From Streptomyces sp. Isolate_45 (GTDB lineage Bacteria; Actinomycetota; Actinomycetes; Streptomycetales; Streptomycetaceae): a stretch of DNA of 64,000 nt. The stretch spans positions 16,681-80,680 of the forward strand of contig NZ_JANFAK020000018.1 of NCBI RefSeq assembly GCF_024721315.2, in the 5' to 3' direction. The notes under the pieces were generated by a model. The model saw only the letters and a program-made list of their open reading frames with translations. It had not been told where the DNA came from and made no database searches. This document shows positions 28,029 through 36,716 of this stretch, in pieces. The position numbers and the translations under genes were made by a program. Every line of letters starts with the position of its first letter. Within the stretch, counting starts at the first letter, position 1.

Positions 28029-29030
28029 GTGACCAGCCGCTCCCGCCGCCTCCCCTGGGGGCCGATGGCGCGCATGACCGGGCGGCGGCTCCTGTTCGCC
28101 GCCCCGGTCCTGCTCGTCGTCACCTTCGGCGTCTTCGCCGTCGCCGCGATGTCCCCCTTCGACCCCGTGAAGGCGTACGCGGGCACCGCCGGCCTCACCG
28201 CCTCGCAGGCCGAACTCGACCAACTGCGCGTCAACCTGGGTGTCGACCGGCCGATGCCGGCCCGCTGGTGGGAGTGGCTCACCTCGGCCCTCAGCGGCGA
28301 CCTCGGCACCTCCTCCGTGATGCGCCGGCCCGTCGTCGACGTGATCGTCGAGCGGGTGGGCTGGTCCGCCCTGCTCGCCTCCTGCGCCTTCGCCGTGGCC
28401 GTACTGCTGGGCACGGGACTCGGTGTGCTCGCCGCGCGCCGCCAGGGAGGCCTCCTCGACCGGGGCGTGTCCGCCCTGGCATACACCCTGGAGGCCGCGC
28501 CCGCGTTCTGGCTGGGGCTGCTGGCCATCTGGTTCTTCGCCGTGCGCCTGGGCGTCCTGCCCTCCGGAGGGCTCACGGACGCCGCCGACGACACGGTCAC
28601 CTTCGGGCAGGTCGCCTCCCACCTGGTGCTGCCCGCGCTGGTCCTCGGCATCTCGCAGCTGCCCTGGTTCTTCCTCTACGTACGTCAGGGCGTGGCCGAC
28701 GTGCTGGAGGAGGACCCCGTCCGCGGAGCCCGGGCGCGGGGCGTCGCCGAACGGCGGATCCTGCTGGGCCACGGGCTCCGCTCCGGCATGCTCCCGATGC
28801 TCACCCTCATCGGCTCGCGCGTCCCGGAACTGATCACCGGAGCCCTCCTGGTGGAGACCGTGTTCAGCTGGCCCGGCATCGCCGCCGCCACCGTCGAGGC
28901 CGCCACTTCGGTCGACTTCCCGCTGTTGGCCGCGCTGACCGTGCTGGCCACGGCGGCCGTACTCGCCGGGAACCTGCTGTCCGACCTGCTCTACGGACTG
29001 GCCGACCCGAGAGTGGGCTTCGATGGCTGA
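28029..29030 (+). CDS. nikB: ABC importer permease (NikB-like)
   Basis: The 333-residue permease of the DppB/NikB family has six predicted helices, the long periplasmic loop after helix 1 with LGVDRPMPARWWEWLTSALSGDLG, and the EAA cytoplasmic loop DPVRGARARGVAERRILLGHGLR that contacts the ATPases. GTG start 10 bp after the binding-protein gene. The end overlaps the next permease gene by 8 bp. Confidence 0.9.
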   Translation: MTSRSRRLPWGPMARMTGRRLLFAAPVLLVVTFGVFAVAAMSPFDPVKAYAGTAGLTASQAELDQLRVNLGVDRPMPARWWEWLTSALSGDLGTSSVMRRPVVDVIVERVGWSALLASCAFAVAVLLGTGLGVLAARRQGGLLDRGVSALAYTLEAAPAFWLGLLAIWFFAVRLGVLPSGGLTDAADDTVTFGQVASHLVLPALVLGISQLPWFFLYVRQGVADVLEEDPVRGARARGVAERRILLGHGLRSGMLPMLTLIGSRVPELITGALLVETVFSWPGIAAATVEAATSVDFPLLAALTVLATAAVLAGNLLSDLLYGLADPRVGFDG

Positions 29031-29895
29031 GCCGGCGATCGTCTGGAAGTCCCGCGGCGCGGCCCGCCGCTCCACCCGGACCCTGCGCGTGCGCGTCTGC
29101 GCCGCCGTCGTCGCCGTGATCGTCCTCGCCGTCCTGCTGGTGCCCCCGCTGGCGCAGCTGGACCAGCAGGCCGTCGACCTCACGGCGAAGCTCCTGCCGC
29201 CGTCCTGGGAACACCCCTTCGGAACCGACGACGTCGGCCGGGACCTGCTCCTGCGCTGCGTCTACGGACTGCGGGTCTCCCTGCTCGTCGGCCTGGTGGC
29301 GGCCCTCGTCGCCACCGTCATCGGCACCGCGGTCGGGGCCGCGGCCGGGGCCCTGGGGGGCTGGACCGACCGCCTCGTCATGCGGGCCGTCGACACCCTC
29401 TCCTCCATCCCGCACCTGCTGCTCGGCATCTTCATCGTGGCCATGTTCCGGCCCGGCGTGTGGCCCGTCATCGTCTCGGTGGCCCTGACCCACTGGCTGT
29501 CCACCGCCCGGATCGTGCGCGCCGAGGTCCTCTCGCTCCGGAGCCGGCCCTACGTGGACGCCGCCGTCTCCGGCGGCGCCTCGCGGTGGCGGGTCGCCGT
29601 ACGGCACCTGGTGCCGGGCGTGCTCCCACAGGCGGGGCTCGCCGCGGTGCTCATGATCCCGCACGCCATGTGGCACGAGTCCGCCCTGTCCTTCCTCGGC
29701 CTCGGCCTGCCGTCCCACCAGGCCAGCCTCGGGAACCTGGTCCAGACGGCCCGGGGTTCGCTGCTCGCCGGTGACTGGTGGCCCACGCTCTTCCCCGGCC
29801 TGCTGCTGATCGTCCCGACGCTCGCCATCGCCGGCCTCGCCGGCGCCTGGCGCGACCGGCTGAACCCCCGACGCCGCTCGGAGCTGACCCTGTGA
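29023..29895 (+). CDS. nikC: ABC importer permease (NikC-like)
   Basis: The 290-residue DppC/NikC-type permease has an N-terminal helix, then HPFGTDDVGRDLLLRCVYGLRVSL, typical of the family, an EAA loop near YVDAAVSGGASRWRVAVRHLVPG, and helices to the end. ATG in an 8-bp overlap with nikB. The stop overlaps the first ATPase gene by 4 bp (GTGA). Confidence 0.9.
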   Translation: MAEPAIVWKSRGAARRSTRTLRVRVCAAVVAVIVLAVLLVPPLAQLDQQAVDLTAKLLPPSWEHPFGTDDVGRDLLLRCVYGLRVSLLVGLVAALVATVIGTAVGAAAGALGGWTDRLVMRAVDTLSSIPHLLLGIFIVAMFRPGVWPVIVSVALTHWLSTARIVRAEVLSLRSRPYVDAAVSGGASRWRVAVRHLVPGVLPQAGLAAVLMIPHAMWHESALSFLGLGLPSHQASLGNLVQTARGSLLAGDWWPTLFPGLLLIVPTLAIAGLAGAWRDRLNPRRRSELTL

Positions 29896-30920
29896 CCACG
29901 CCCCCGCCCGCCGCGCCCCCGCCCGCCGCGACCGTGCCCGTCGAAGGACCCCCCGCCGGCGCCGTCCTCGACGTGGACCGGCTCTCGGTCCGCTTCCGCA
30001 TGCGCGGCGGTCGTCACGTCGAGGCCGTCACCGGAGCCACCTTCCGCCTCGGCCCCGGCGAATGCCTCGCCCTCGTCGGCGAGAGCGGCTGCGGAAAGTC
30101 CGTCCTCGCCTCCGCCCTCCTCGGCCTGCTCCCCGGCAACGCCGAGACCGCCGGGTCCGCCCGGCTCGCCGACGGCCTCGACCTGCTCGCCGCCGACGAG
30201 ACGACCCTCGCCCGCACCGTACGGGGTCGCCGGATCGGGCTGGTCCCGCAGAGCCCGGCAGCCCACCTCACCCCCGTCCGCACCGTCCGGTCCCACCTGG
30301 AGGAGACCGTCCGGGAACTCACCGGCAAGGCCCTGCGGGGCCGGCGCGGGGCCGGACCGCGCGGGGCGCGGCTGCGCGCCGCCGCAGAGGAGGCCGCCGC
30401 GCGCGCGGAATTCCCCGAGAGCCACCTCGACCGCTACCCGCACGAACTCTCCGGCGGCCTCGCCCAGCGCGCCGCCACCGCCCTCGCCCTCGTCGGCGAC
30501 GCCCCGCTGCTCCTCGCCGACGAGCCGACCACCGGCCTCGACCGGGACCTCGTCCACCGCACCGTCGACGAACTGCGGGCCCACACCAGGGACGCGGACC
30601 GGGCCCTGCTGATGATCACCCACGACCTCACGGCCGCCCAGCGGATAGCCGACACCGTCGCCGTCATGTACGCCGGCCGGATCGTGGAGATCGCCCCCGC
30701 CGAAGCCTTCTTCGGCGCACCCGGACCCCGCCACCCCTACGCCCGCGGACTCCTCGACGCCCTGCCCGAGCGGGCCTTCACCCCCATCCCCGGCGCCCCG
30801 CCCGAACTCGGCGACCTCCCGGCCGGCTGCGCCTTCGCCGCCCGCTGCGCCCTGGCCGACGCCTCCTGCCGGGCCGACCGACCCCCGCTCACCGAAGGGT
30901 TGGCCTGCCACCATGCTTGA
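29892..30920 (+). CDS. nikD: ABC importer ATPase (NikD-like)
   Basis: 342 residues with Walker A GESGCGKS, signature LSGGLAQRA, Walker B LLLADEPT and the H-loop ITHDL. A C-terminal oligopeptide-transporter extension has a CAFAARCALADASC cysteine cluster, which in this family can bind an Fe-S cluster. The first 20 residues are Pro/Ala-rich. GTG start overlapping the nikC stop (GTGA). It pairs with the following ATPase to energise uptake. Confidence 0.9.
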   Translation: MTTPPPAAPPPAATVPVEGPPAGAVLDVDRLSVRFRMRGGRHVEAVTGATFRLGPGECLALVGESGCGKSVLASALLGLLPGNAETAGSARLADGLDLLAADETTLARTVRGRRIGLVPQSPAAHLTPVRTVRSHLEETVRELTGKALRGRRGAGPRGARLRAAAEEAAARAEFPESHLDRYPHELSGGLAQRAATALALVGDAPLLLADEPTTGLDRDLVHRTVDELRAHTRDADRALLMITHDLTAAQRIADTVAVMYAGRIVEIAPAEAFFGAPGPRHPYARGLLDALPERAFTPIPGAPPELGDLPAGCAFAARCALADASCRADRPPLTEGLACHHA

Positions 30921-31572
30921 GCTCGCCGGGATCACCGCCGGATACGACCGACGCGACCCCGTGGTGCGGGACGCGAACCTCACCCTGCGCCCCGGGGAGG
31001 CCCTCGGCCTGTTGGGGCCCAGCGGCTGCGGCAAGTCCACCCTCGCCCGGGTGGCCGCCCTGCTGCACCGGCCCGACCGCGGGACCGTGACCCTCGGCGG
31101 CCGCCCGGTGACGGGCTTTCGGCACCGGGCCCCGCGCTCCCTGCGCACCGAGGTCGGCGTCGTCTTCCAGCAGCCCCGCCTGTCGGCCGACCCCCGCCTA
31201 CGGCTGCGCGACCTCGTCGCCGAACCGCTGCGCGCCACGGGCCGGCGCGAGGGCGCCGACGCGCGCGTCGCCGAGCTCGCCGACCGGGTCGGCCTGGGCG
31301 CCGACCTCCTCGTCCGACGCCCCCACGAGGTGAGCGACGGTCAACTACAACGCGCCTGCGTGGCAAGGGCATTGGTGCTGCGACCGCGCTGGCTGGTGTG
31401 CGACGAGATGACCGCGATGTTGGACGCCTCCACCACGGCCGCCTTGGTCGCGGTCGTCGACGAGTACCGCGCCGAAACGGGCGCCGGACTCCTCGCGGTG
31501 GGCCACGATCCGGTCCTCCTCGGCCGCTGGTGCGACCGTACGACGCACTGGAGCGACATCACGGCCCCTTGA
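30913..31572 (+). CDS. nikE: ABC importer ATPase (NikE-like)
   Basis: The 219-residue second ATPase has Walker A GPSGCGKST, Q-loop VVFQQPRLS, Walker B LVCDEM and switch His in VGHDPV. The signature is VSDGQLQR instead of LSGGQ, so the second glycine is replaced by Asp; this suggests an asymmetric ATPase pair. The length is short because it lacks the C-terminal extension of its partner, as is usual for NikE. It overlaps nikD by 8 bp. Last gene of the nik operon. Confidence 0.88.
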   Translation: MLELAGITAGYDRRDPVVRDANLTLRPGEALGLLGPSGCGKSTLARVAALLHRPDRGTVTLGGRPVTGFRHRAPRSLRTEVGVVFQQPRLSADPRLRLRDLVAEPLRATGRREGADARVAELADRVGLGADLLVRRPHEVSDGQLQRACVARALVLRPRWLVCDEMTAMLDASTTAALVAVVDEYRAETGAGLLAVGHDPVLLGRWCDRTTHWSDITAP

Positions 31573-31610
31573 TCGACTGTTGCGCCTTCATGAATCATCC
31601 GGCTCTTCCA

Positions 31611-31639
31611 TGGACTCCTCGGGCAGTGCGATCTAGCGT
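31611..31639 (+). promoter_or_regulatory. Candidate promoter of the secreted propeller-like gene
   Basis: TGGACT (31611-31616), a 17-bp spacer and TAGCGT (31634-31639) approximate a vegetative TTGACN / TAGNNT promoter, 63 bp upstream of the gene start. Confidence 0.4.
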
Positions 31640-31701
31640 CTGGCGGCGGCGCGATGTCAGACGCAATGTCAACAAAACTGAAGACGAAGGAGGATGCCCG
31701 G

Positions 31702-33279
31702 ATGTTCCGAAGAGCGCTGAACTGCGCCGTGGTCCCCGCCCTCGCCGCCCTGACGGTGATGTACGGGGTGGCGCCTGCCCAGGCCGAGGAGATTCCCAAG
31801 GCGCCCGGCCACCGCCTGATCAGCCAGTACGACGGCGGTCCCGCCACCGCCGCCCCACTGCCCGGCCAAGCACCGCCGCAGCACCCCCACCTCGCGCCCA
31901 ACGGTCGCAGCGGCATGCATTCCGACGCCGCCGGCAGCGCCACGTCCCCGTGGTCCGGCCCCCTCGGCCGAAACCCGCAGGTCACGAGTGAGAAGATCGC
32001 CGCCCTCGGCGGCGAGTGCGCCACCGCCACCTTCGACACGGGCGGCCGCCTGGTCACCGTGTGCGGCACCTTCTCCGGCTTCAAGGTCAAGCTCCTGGAG
32101 CCCCGCACGCTCGCCACGCTCGCGGAGTACCAGCTCCCGCAGCGTTCTTCGACGGTCGAGGCGATCACCTCGCTCGACTTCGCGAAGATCTTCAAGGACA
32201 CCTCGGGCGGCGCCTACTTCTACCTGGACAACCAGGACCGGGCCGTGCTGGCCGACTCCCGCCAGCACGTCCTGCGCCTCTCCCACTCGCAGAACCCCGA
32301 CGGGAGCTGGAAGTTCACCGTCGACAACGACTGGGACCTCACCGGCCACGTCCCGCACGACTGCGTCACCTGGACCAACCTGTGGCCCAGTGGCACCTGT
32401 GACCCCATCACCTCCGTGATGCCCGACTGGAACGGCCGCATCTGGTGGGTCACCCGCCAGGGCCGCGTCGGCACCGTGGACCCGGCGACCTCGCAGATCC
32501 GCTCGCTCCGGCTGCCCGGCGAGGAGATCCAGAACTCCTTCTCGGTCGCCGAGGACGGGGTCTCCATCGTCACCGACCACGCCCTGTACAGCTTCCGCGC
32601 CACCGCCGACGGCACCCCCGAGGTGCAGTGGCGCCAGACGTACGACCGCGGCACCGGGACCAAGCCCGGTTCCGTGAACCAGGGTTCGGGCACCACCCCG
32701 GACCTGTTCGGTGAGAACGGCGAGGAATACGTCGCCATCACCGACAACGCAGACGACCGGATGAACGTCCTGGTCTACCGGCGCGGCGCCGACGTCCCCG
32801 CCGACCGGCGCCTCGTCTGCAAGGTGCCCGTCTTCGGCTCCGGCGCCTCGACCACCGACAACTCCCTCATCACCTGGGGCAACAGCATCGTCGTCGAGAA
32901 CAACTACGGCTACGAGAACCCCACCTCGCTGCTCCTCGGCAAGTCCGTCGTCGGTGGCGTCAGCCGCATCGACGTCCGCACCGACGGCAGCGGTTGCGAC
33001 ACGGTCTGGGAGAGCGCGATCCGCGCTCCCTCCGTGGTCCCCAAGCTCTCCACCGCCAACGGGCTGCTCTACTTCTACGAGAAGGAGCCCAACTTCTGGG
33101 GGATCGACGCCTGGTACCTCACCGCGGTGGACTTCCGCACCGGTGAGCGCCGCTGGCGCCAACTGACCGGCACCGGCCCGCTGTACGACAACAACTGGGC
33201 GCCGATCACCCTCGGCCCCGACGGCACCGCGTACGTCGGCGTGTTCAACGGCATCGTCGCCGTCCGCGACGGCGGCTGA
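31702..33279 (+). CDS. Secreted protein, probable beta-propeller
   Basis: The 525-residue exported protein has a Sec signal (MFRRALNCAVVPALAALTVM...APAQAEE). No catalytic family is recognised. The body is rich in strands with recurring blade-like motifs (GRIWWVTRQGRVGTVDP, ALYSFRATADGTPEVQWRQTYDRGTG, WYLTAVDFRTGERRWRQLTGTG, TAYVGVFNGIVAVRDGG), which resemble PQQ-type or WD-type propellers. Two cysteine pairs (GECATATFD...TVCGTF; DCVTW...GTCDP) suggest disulfides. The start is the ATG with GAAGGAGG eight bases upstream; the frame opens 16 codons earlier without a ribosome site. Confidence 0.8.
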   Translation: MFRRALNCAVVPALAALTVMYGVAPAQAEEIPKAPGHRLISQYDGGPATAAPLPGQAPPQHPHLAPNGRSGMHSDAAGSATSPWSGPLGRNPQVTSEKIAALGGECATATFDTGGRLVTVCGTFSGFKVKLLEPRTLATLAEYQLPQRSSTVEAITSLDFAKIFKDTSGGAYFYLDNQDRAVLADSRQHVLRLSHSQNPDGSWKFTVDNDWDLTGHVPHDCVTWTNLWPSGTCDPITSVMPDWNGRIWWVTRQGRVGTVDPATSQIRSLRLPGEEIQNSFSVAEDGVSIVTDHALYSFRATADGTPEVQWRQTYDRGTGTKPGSVNQGSGTTPDLFGENGEEYVAITDNADDRMNVLVYRRGADVPADRRLVCKVPVFGSGASTTDNSLITWGNSIVVENNYGYENPTSLLLGKSVVGGVSRIDVRTDGSGCDTVWESAIRAPSVVPKLSTANGLLYFYEKEPNFWGIDAWYLTAVDFRTGERRWRQLTGTGPLYDNNWAPITLGPDGTAYVGVFNGIVAVRDGG

Positions 33280-33290
33280 CCCGCCGCCGG

Positions 33291-33313
33291 GCCCCCGTCC
33301 GACGGGCGGGGGC
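33291..33313. terminator. Bidirectional hairpin terminator
   Basis: GCCCCCG (33291-33297) pairs with CGGGGGC (33307-33313), with two or three further pairs toward a short loop. It lies between two convergent genes, the propeller-like protein and the cytochrome b. Confidence 0.6.
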
Positions 33314-33934
33314 TCAGCGGGGTCCGTCCCCGGGCCGCCACAACGGATGCTCGTGCTCGGCCCACCACCGGGCGACGGAACCGGTGCGCAGGCCGCGCCG
33401 GGCCTCCGGGTCGCCCAGCGCCTTGCCGATGTGCGCGGCGAGCACGACGCCCACGGCCAGTGCCAGCCAGTCGTGGACGAACGTGGCCCCGGTGCGGACG
33501 GCCAGCGGTGCGAGCCCCGTGAACCACATCAGCAGTCCGGTGCCCAGCATCACCAGGACCGCCCCGGCCAGCCAGGCCGCGTACAGCTTCTGCCCCGCGT
33601 TGAACTTGCCCGCCGGCCTAGGCCCGCGTCGGCGCAGCGCCGAGCGCAGCCAGACCCGGTCGTGCGGACCGAACCGGTTCAGGAAGCGCAGGTCGGTACG
33701 GAAGGCCCGGGAGGCCAGGCCCGCCAGGAGGGGCGCCGGCAGGAGCAACCCGGACCACTCGTGGACGGTGACGACCAGGTGCCGGCGCCCGACGAGCTCC
33801 GCGAGCGGCGGCAGGTACAGGCAGCCCGCGGAGGTCACGCACACGCCCATGAGGGCGGCCGTGATCCGGTGGATCCAGCGCTCGGCACGGCTGAACCGGC
33901 GCACGCGGGGCGGGAGGTCAGGCGGTGGGTGCAT
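33314..33934 (-). CDS. Cytochrome b561-like membrane subunit
   Basis: The 206-residue membrane protein has four predicted helices and histidines placed for haem binding: FSRAERWIHRITAALMGVC, VVTVHEWSGLLLP, FVHDWLALAVGVVLAAHIGKALG. This is the Ni-Fe hydrogenase/formate dehydrogenase-type cytochrome b (b561-like) fold. It overlaps the upstream molybdopterin oxidoreductase gene by 17 bp, so it is probably its membrane redox partner, passing electrons between the quinone pool and the molybdenum enzyme. The start is the ATG for MHPPPDLPPRVRRF. Confidence 0.85.
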   Translation of the reverse strand: MHPPPDLPPRVRRFSRAERWIHRITAALMGVCVTSAGCLYLPPLAELVGRRHLVVTVHEWSGLLLPAPLLAGLASRAFRTDLRFLNRFGPHDRVWLRSALRRRGPRPAGKFNAGQKLYAAWLAGAVLVMLGTGLLMWFTGLAPLAVRTGATFVHDWLALAVGVVLAAHIGKALGDPEARRGLRTGSVARWWAEHEHPLWRPGDGPR

Positions 33935-34745
33935 CGTCGCGTCCGTTCGACTTGCCGACCCAGGCGTCGACGTCGTAGCCGAGTTCCTCCCAGTAGCCGG
34001 GTTCCACGTCACGGGTCACGGTGATTCCCGAGAGCCATTTCGCGGACTTGTAGAAGTACATCGGCGCCACGTACAGCCGGACCGGTCCGCCGTGGCGGTG
34101 GCTCAGTGGCCGGTCCTGCATCCGCAGGGCCACCATCACGTCCTCGCGGCGGGCCTGCGGGAGGGTGAGGCTCTCGGTGTAGGTCCCGTCGAAGCAGTCG
34201 AAGCGGATGGCCCGTCCCCCGGGCAGCACCCCGGCGGCGTCGAGGAGCCGCCACACGGGCACGCCCTCGAAGGGCGTGGCGGGCACCCGCCAGCCGGTGA
34301 CGCACTGGACGTCGCGCACCACCCGGGTCTGCGGCATCCCGAGCAGCTCGTCGAGCCGGTACGAGACCGGCCGCTCGACCAGGCCGCCGATCGTGAGGCG
34401 GTAGTCCGCCGGGCCGCGTTCGGGTACGGAGGAGGCCACCGAGTAGTAGCGGAAGCCGCCTCCGTTGGGCAGCATCCCGGTCAGGCCCGTCGGATCCTTG
34501 CCCGCGACGGCGCCGAGACCGGCCTCGGCCGCCCGGCGCAGCCAGGGCGAGGCGGCCAGCCCCAGGGCGCCGAGGCCGGCCATCCCCAGGACCAGTCGGC
34601 GGCCGACCGGGCTGCCGTGGCCGTCGGGCCCCTCGGAGGGTGTTTCGGTGCCGGTGCCGGTGCCGGTGCCGGTGCCGGTGCCGGTGCCGGTGTCCGGGGC
34701 CTCCTGCGGTCCGGTGCCGGTTCCGGTGTCCTCGTGCGTGCTCAC
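33918..34745 (-). CDS. Molybdopterin-dependent oxidoreductase (sulfite oxidase/YedY type)
   Basis: 275 residues. After a Thr-Gly repeat linker (about residues 8-32) a Tat-like signal/anchor follows (GRRLVLGMAGLGALGLAAS). The oxidoreductase molybdopterin domain follows (about residues 80-265) with VRDVQCVTGWRVP, whose Cys is the molybdenum ligand of the family, HRHGGPVRLYVAPMYFYKSAKWLSG and YWEELGYD. Together with the cytochrome b it resembles MsrPQ/YedYZ-type repair or sulfite-oxidising systems, but the substrate is unknown. The GTG start at 34745 (VSTHEDTG) has a poor ribosome site. Confidence 0.87.
   Translation of the reverse strand: MSTHEDTGTGTGPQEAPDTGTGTGTGTGTGTGTETPSEGPDGHGSPVGRRLVLGMAGLGALGLAASPWLRRAAEAGLGAVAGKDPTGLTGMLPNGGGFRYYSVASSVPERGPADYRLTIGGLVERPVSYRLDELLGMPQTRVVRDVQCVTGWRVPATPFEGVPVWRLLDAAGVLPGGRAIRFDCFDGTYTESLTLPQARREDVMVALRMQDRPLSHRHGGPVRLYVAPMYFYKSAKWLSGITVTRDVEPGYWEELGYDVDAWVGKSNGRDDAPTA
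34647..34694. repeat. Hexanucleotide tandem repeat (GGTGCC)n
   Basis: Seven exact copies of GGTGCC followed by one GGTGTC copy lie in the N-terminal coding region of the molybdopterin oxidoreductase. Read on the minus strand they encode alternating Thr-Gly. The unit is a multiple of three, so slippage would change linker length without breaking the frame. Confidence 0.9.
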
Positions 34746-34869
34746 CTGTCGATTCGACCACCGCGGCCGCCCCGGGCGCCAGGGCGACCGGCCGTACGTC
34801 AGACTTCCGTCACATCCCCCCGCGGGGCCCGTCCCGCTTCCGTCCCTGGTCACGGGCCCTTCATCCGCC

Positions 34870-35790
34870 CTACACGGCCGACTCCAGTTCCCTTTCCCGT
34901 CCCTTCTCCCGGTTCCCGGCGGCGGGGGAGGAGGGGACGTCGGCGAGGCTCGCCTCCAGGTCGTCCAGGGCCATCCGGGCCGCCACGATCCGCTCCCGCA
35001 CCTCACCGGCGGGATCGTTCGCACCCTCGGCGCGGTCCCGCGCCCGCTTGTCCTCGGCCTCCATCTCCCGTGCCTCGTCGAGGGAGTTGAGCACCACCCC
35101 GATCAGGACGTTGACCAGGACGAACGAGGCCAGCAACGCGTAGGAGGCGTAGTAGACGATGCTGAACCGGGAGATCTGCAACCCGGCCCGGACGGCGTCG
35201 GTCAGGCCGTCCAGGGTGGTGAGCAGGAAGAGGGTGAGGGAGGCCCGCCCGATCGAGCCGTAGTGCTGCGGGTCCGATTCCGCGAAGCAGACCCAGCCGA
35301 CCATCGCGTACACGTACAGCACCAGCGCGCCGACGAACAGGAAGCTGGCGGTGCCCGGCAGGCTGCGCCCGACCGCGACCAGCAGGATGCGCAGGTGGGG
35401 GAGGAACCGGGCGGTGCGCAGCACGCGGGCCAGCCGCAGCAGTCGCAGCACGGTGGTGTTCTCGCGCAGCAGCGGTACGAACGCCGAGGCGACGATCACC
35501 AGGTCGAATACGTTCCACGGGTCCCGGAAGAATGCTTTCGGCCGGTCGGTGAACGAGCCGATGCGCAGCAGCATCTCCAGGGTGAACAGGGCGAGGCAGC
35601 ACTCCTCGGCGATGCCCAGCGCCTGCCGGTGCGTACGGGCGAGCCCGCTGTACGTCTCGGCCCCCATCAGGGCCGCGTTGAGCAGGATCACGACGAAGAC
35701 GGCCATCCCGAACGAGCTGTCCTCGGTGATCCGCCGGCATCGGGCTGCCAGTCTCCTGCGACCGCGTCCGGCAGGCATCGGGTCCGTCAT
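34870..35790 (-). CDS. Voltage-gated ion channel-like protein
   Basis: The 306-residue, single-domain six-helix channel of the ion-transport family is NaChBac-like in layout. S1 is near FGMAVFVVILLNAALMG. The S4 helix, VLRLLRLARVLRTARFLPHLR, has regularly spaced Arg. The S5-pore-S6 section is SFLFVGALVLYVYAMVGW ... LFLLTTLDGLTDAV ... FVLVNVLIGVVLNSL. A C-terminal helix (EAREMEAEDKRARDRAE ... RMALDDLEASL) looks like a coiled coil. The pore reads TLDGL where NaChBac has TLESW, so ion selectivity is unclear. ATG with GAGGAGCGAA upstream. Confidence 0.87.
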   Translation of the reverse strand: MTDPMPAGRGRRRLAARCRRITEDSSFGMAVFVVILLNAALMGAETYSGLARTHRQALGIAEECCLALFTLEMLLRIGSFTDRPKAFFRDPWNVFDLVIVASAFVPLLRENTTVLRLLRLARVLRTARFLPHLRILLVAVGRSLPGTASFLFVGALVLYVYAMVGWVCFAESDPQHYGSIGRASLTLFLLTTLDGLTDAVRAGLQISRFSIVYYASYALLASFVLVNVLIGVVLNSLDEAREMEAEDKRARDRAEGANDPAGEVRERIVAARMALDDLEASLADVPSSPAAGNREKGRERELESAV

Positions 35791-36021
35791 TTCGCTCCTC
35801 GTACTTCCGTCGGCATCAGACCGGACCGGCTCGGTGCGCTGGCGCGCACGCCGGTCCGAACCGTCTAACGCCGTACGGACGAACGGGTTTCAGACGCCAC
35901 TCGCCCGGCGCCGGGGCCGGGGTCGCCCCGCGGGGCGGTCGGGGCGGTCCGAGGGGTTCGTGGCACTCGACCTGGTCGGACGGGTCGGGTGCCACGGGCC
36001 CCGGGGTGACGGAACGATTCC

Positions 36022-36468
36022 TCAGGCGATGGCCGCCTCCGGCCGGCCCTCGGGGCGGTCCCGGCCCGCGCGGGCCGCGAACAGTCCGTCCAGGGCGAGG
36101 GCGCCGGGCCCGGTGAAGATCAGCAGGGCGAAGGCCCAGCAGAACATGGCCGAGGCCTCGCCGCCGTTCTGCAGGGGCATCAGGGACTGCGGCTGGTGCA
36201 CGGTGAAGTACGCGTAGGCCATCGAACCCGACGCCGCGAACGCCGCCGAGCGGGTGCCGAGGCCCAGCAGGACGAGGGTTCCGGCGACGAGCTGGATGAC
36301 GGCCGCGTACCAGCCCGGCCAGTCACCGACGGGCACCGTACCGCCGCCGCGGGCGCCGCCCAGGACGCCGAAGAGGGAGGCGGCGCCGTGGCAGGCGAAG
36401 AGCAGGCCGGTGACGATCCGGAAGAGCGAGACGGCGTACGGCCGTGCCGCGTCGAGGCGTTCGGGCAT
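36022..36468 (-). CDS. DoxX family membrane protein
   Basis: The 148-residue, four-helix DoxX-type membrane protein has LFRIVTGLLFACHGAASLFGVLGG, WPGWYAAVIQLVAGTLVLLGLGTR, SGSMAYAYFTVHQPQSLMPLQNGGE and an ALLIFTGPGALALDGLF end. The family is tied to thiol/oxidative stress in mycobacteria, otherwise uncharacterised. The ATG is preceded by AAGGAGCC. An IdeR/DmdR-type iron box lies about 70 bp upstream, so iron control is possible. Confidence 0.88.
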   Translation of the reverse strand: MPERLDAARPYAVSLFRIVTGLLFACHGAASLFGVLGGARGGGTVPVGDWPGWYAAVIQLVAGTLVLLGLGTRSAAFAASGSMAYAYFTVHQPQSLMPLQNGGEASAMFCWAFALLIFTGPGALALDGLFAARAGRDRPEGRPEAAIA

Positions 36469-36535
36469 GGGGGGAGGCTCCTTCGGTGGGGACGGGGGCC
36501 GAAGTGTGTCCGGCCGATGGCCGGGCGAGCACAGG

Positions 36536-36554
36536 TTAGGTATGCCTCACCTGG
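36536..36554. promoter_or_regulatory. IdeR/DmdR-type iron box
   Basis: TTAGGTATGCCTCACCTGG matches the actinobacterial iron box TTAGGTTAGGCTCACCTAA at 14 of 19 positions, with an intact left half and CTCACCT on the right. It lies 68 bp upstream of the doxX start and about 260 bp upstream of the ATP-grasp gene, so doxX is the more likely target. Confidence 0.6.
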
Positions 36555-36716
36555 CACGGCAAGTTCGGATTCCAGCCACCCGGGACAAGGTCCTCGCCAT
36601 GATGCGGAGGCCGTGCGGGCCGCCCCTGGCGACCCGCCGGACCGCTGCGGATCCCGATCCGACCGGCCTCGGGCCCTCGAAGCGGGCGGCGCCGCCCCTG
36701 TCACGGGAACCCGCTA

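Noticed and set aside
25214..28651. 1145-codon minus-strand frame taken as one protein
   Set aside because: Only the final 321 codons (FN3 lipoprotein) have a ribosome site, signal and domains; the rest is antisense to nikA/nikB.
34647..34694. CRISPR-like repeat
   Set aside because: Pure 6-bp coding microsatellite with no spacers.
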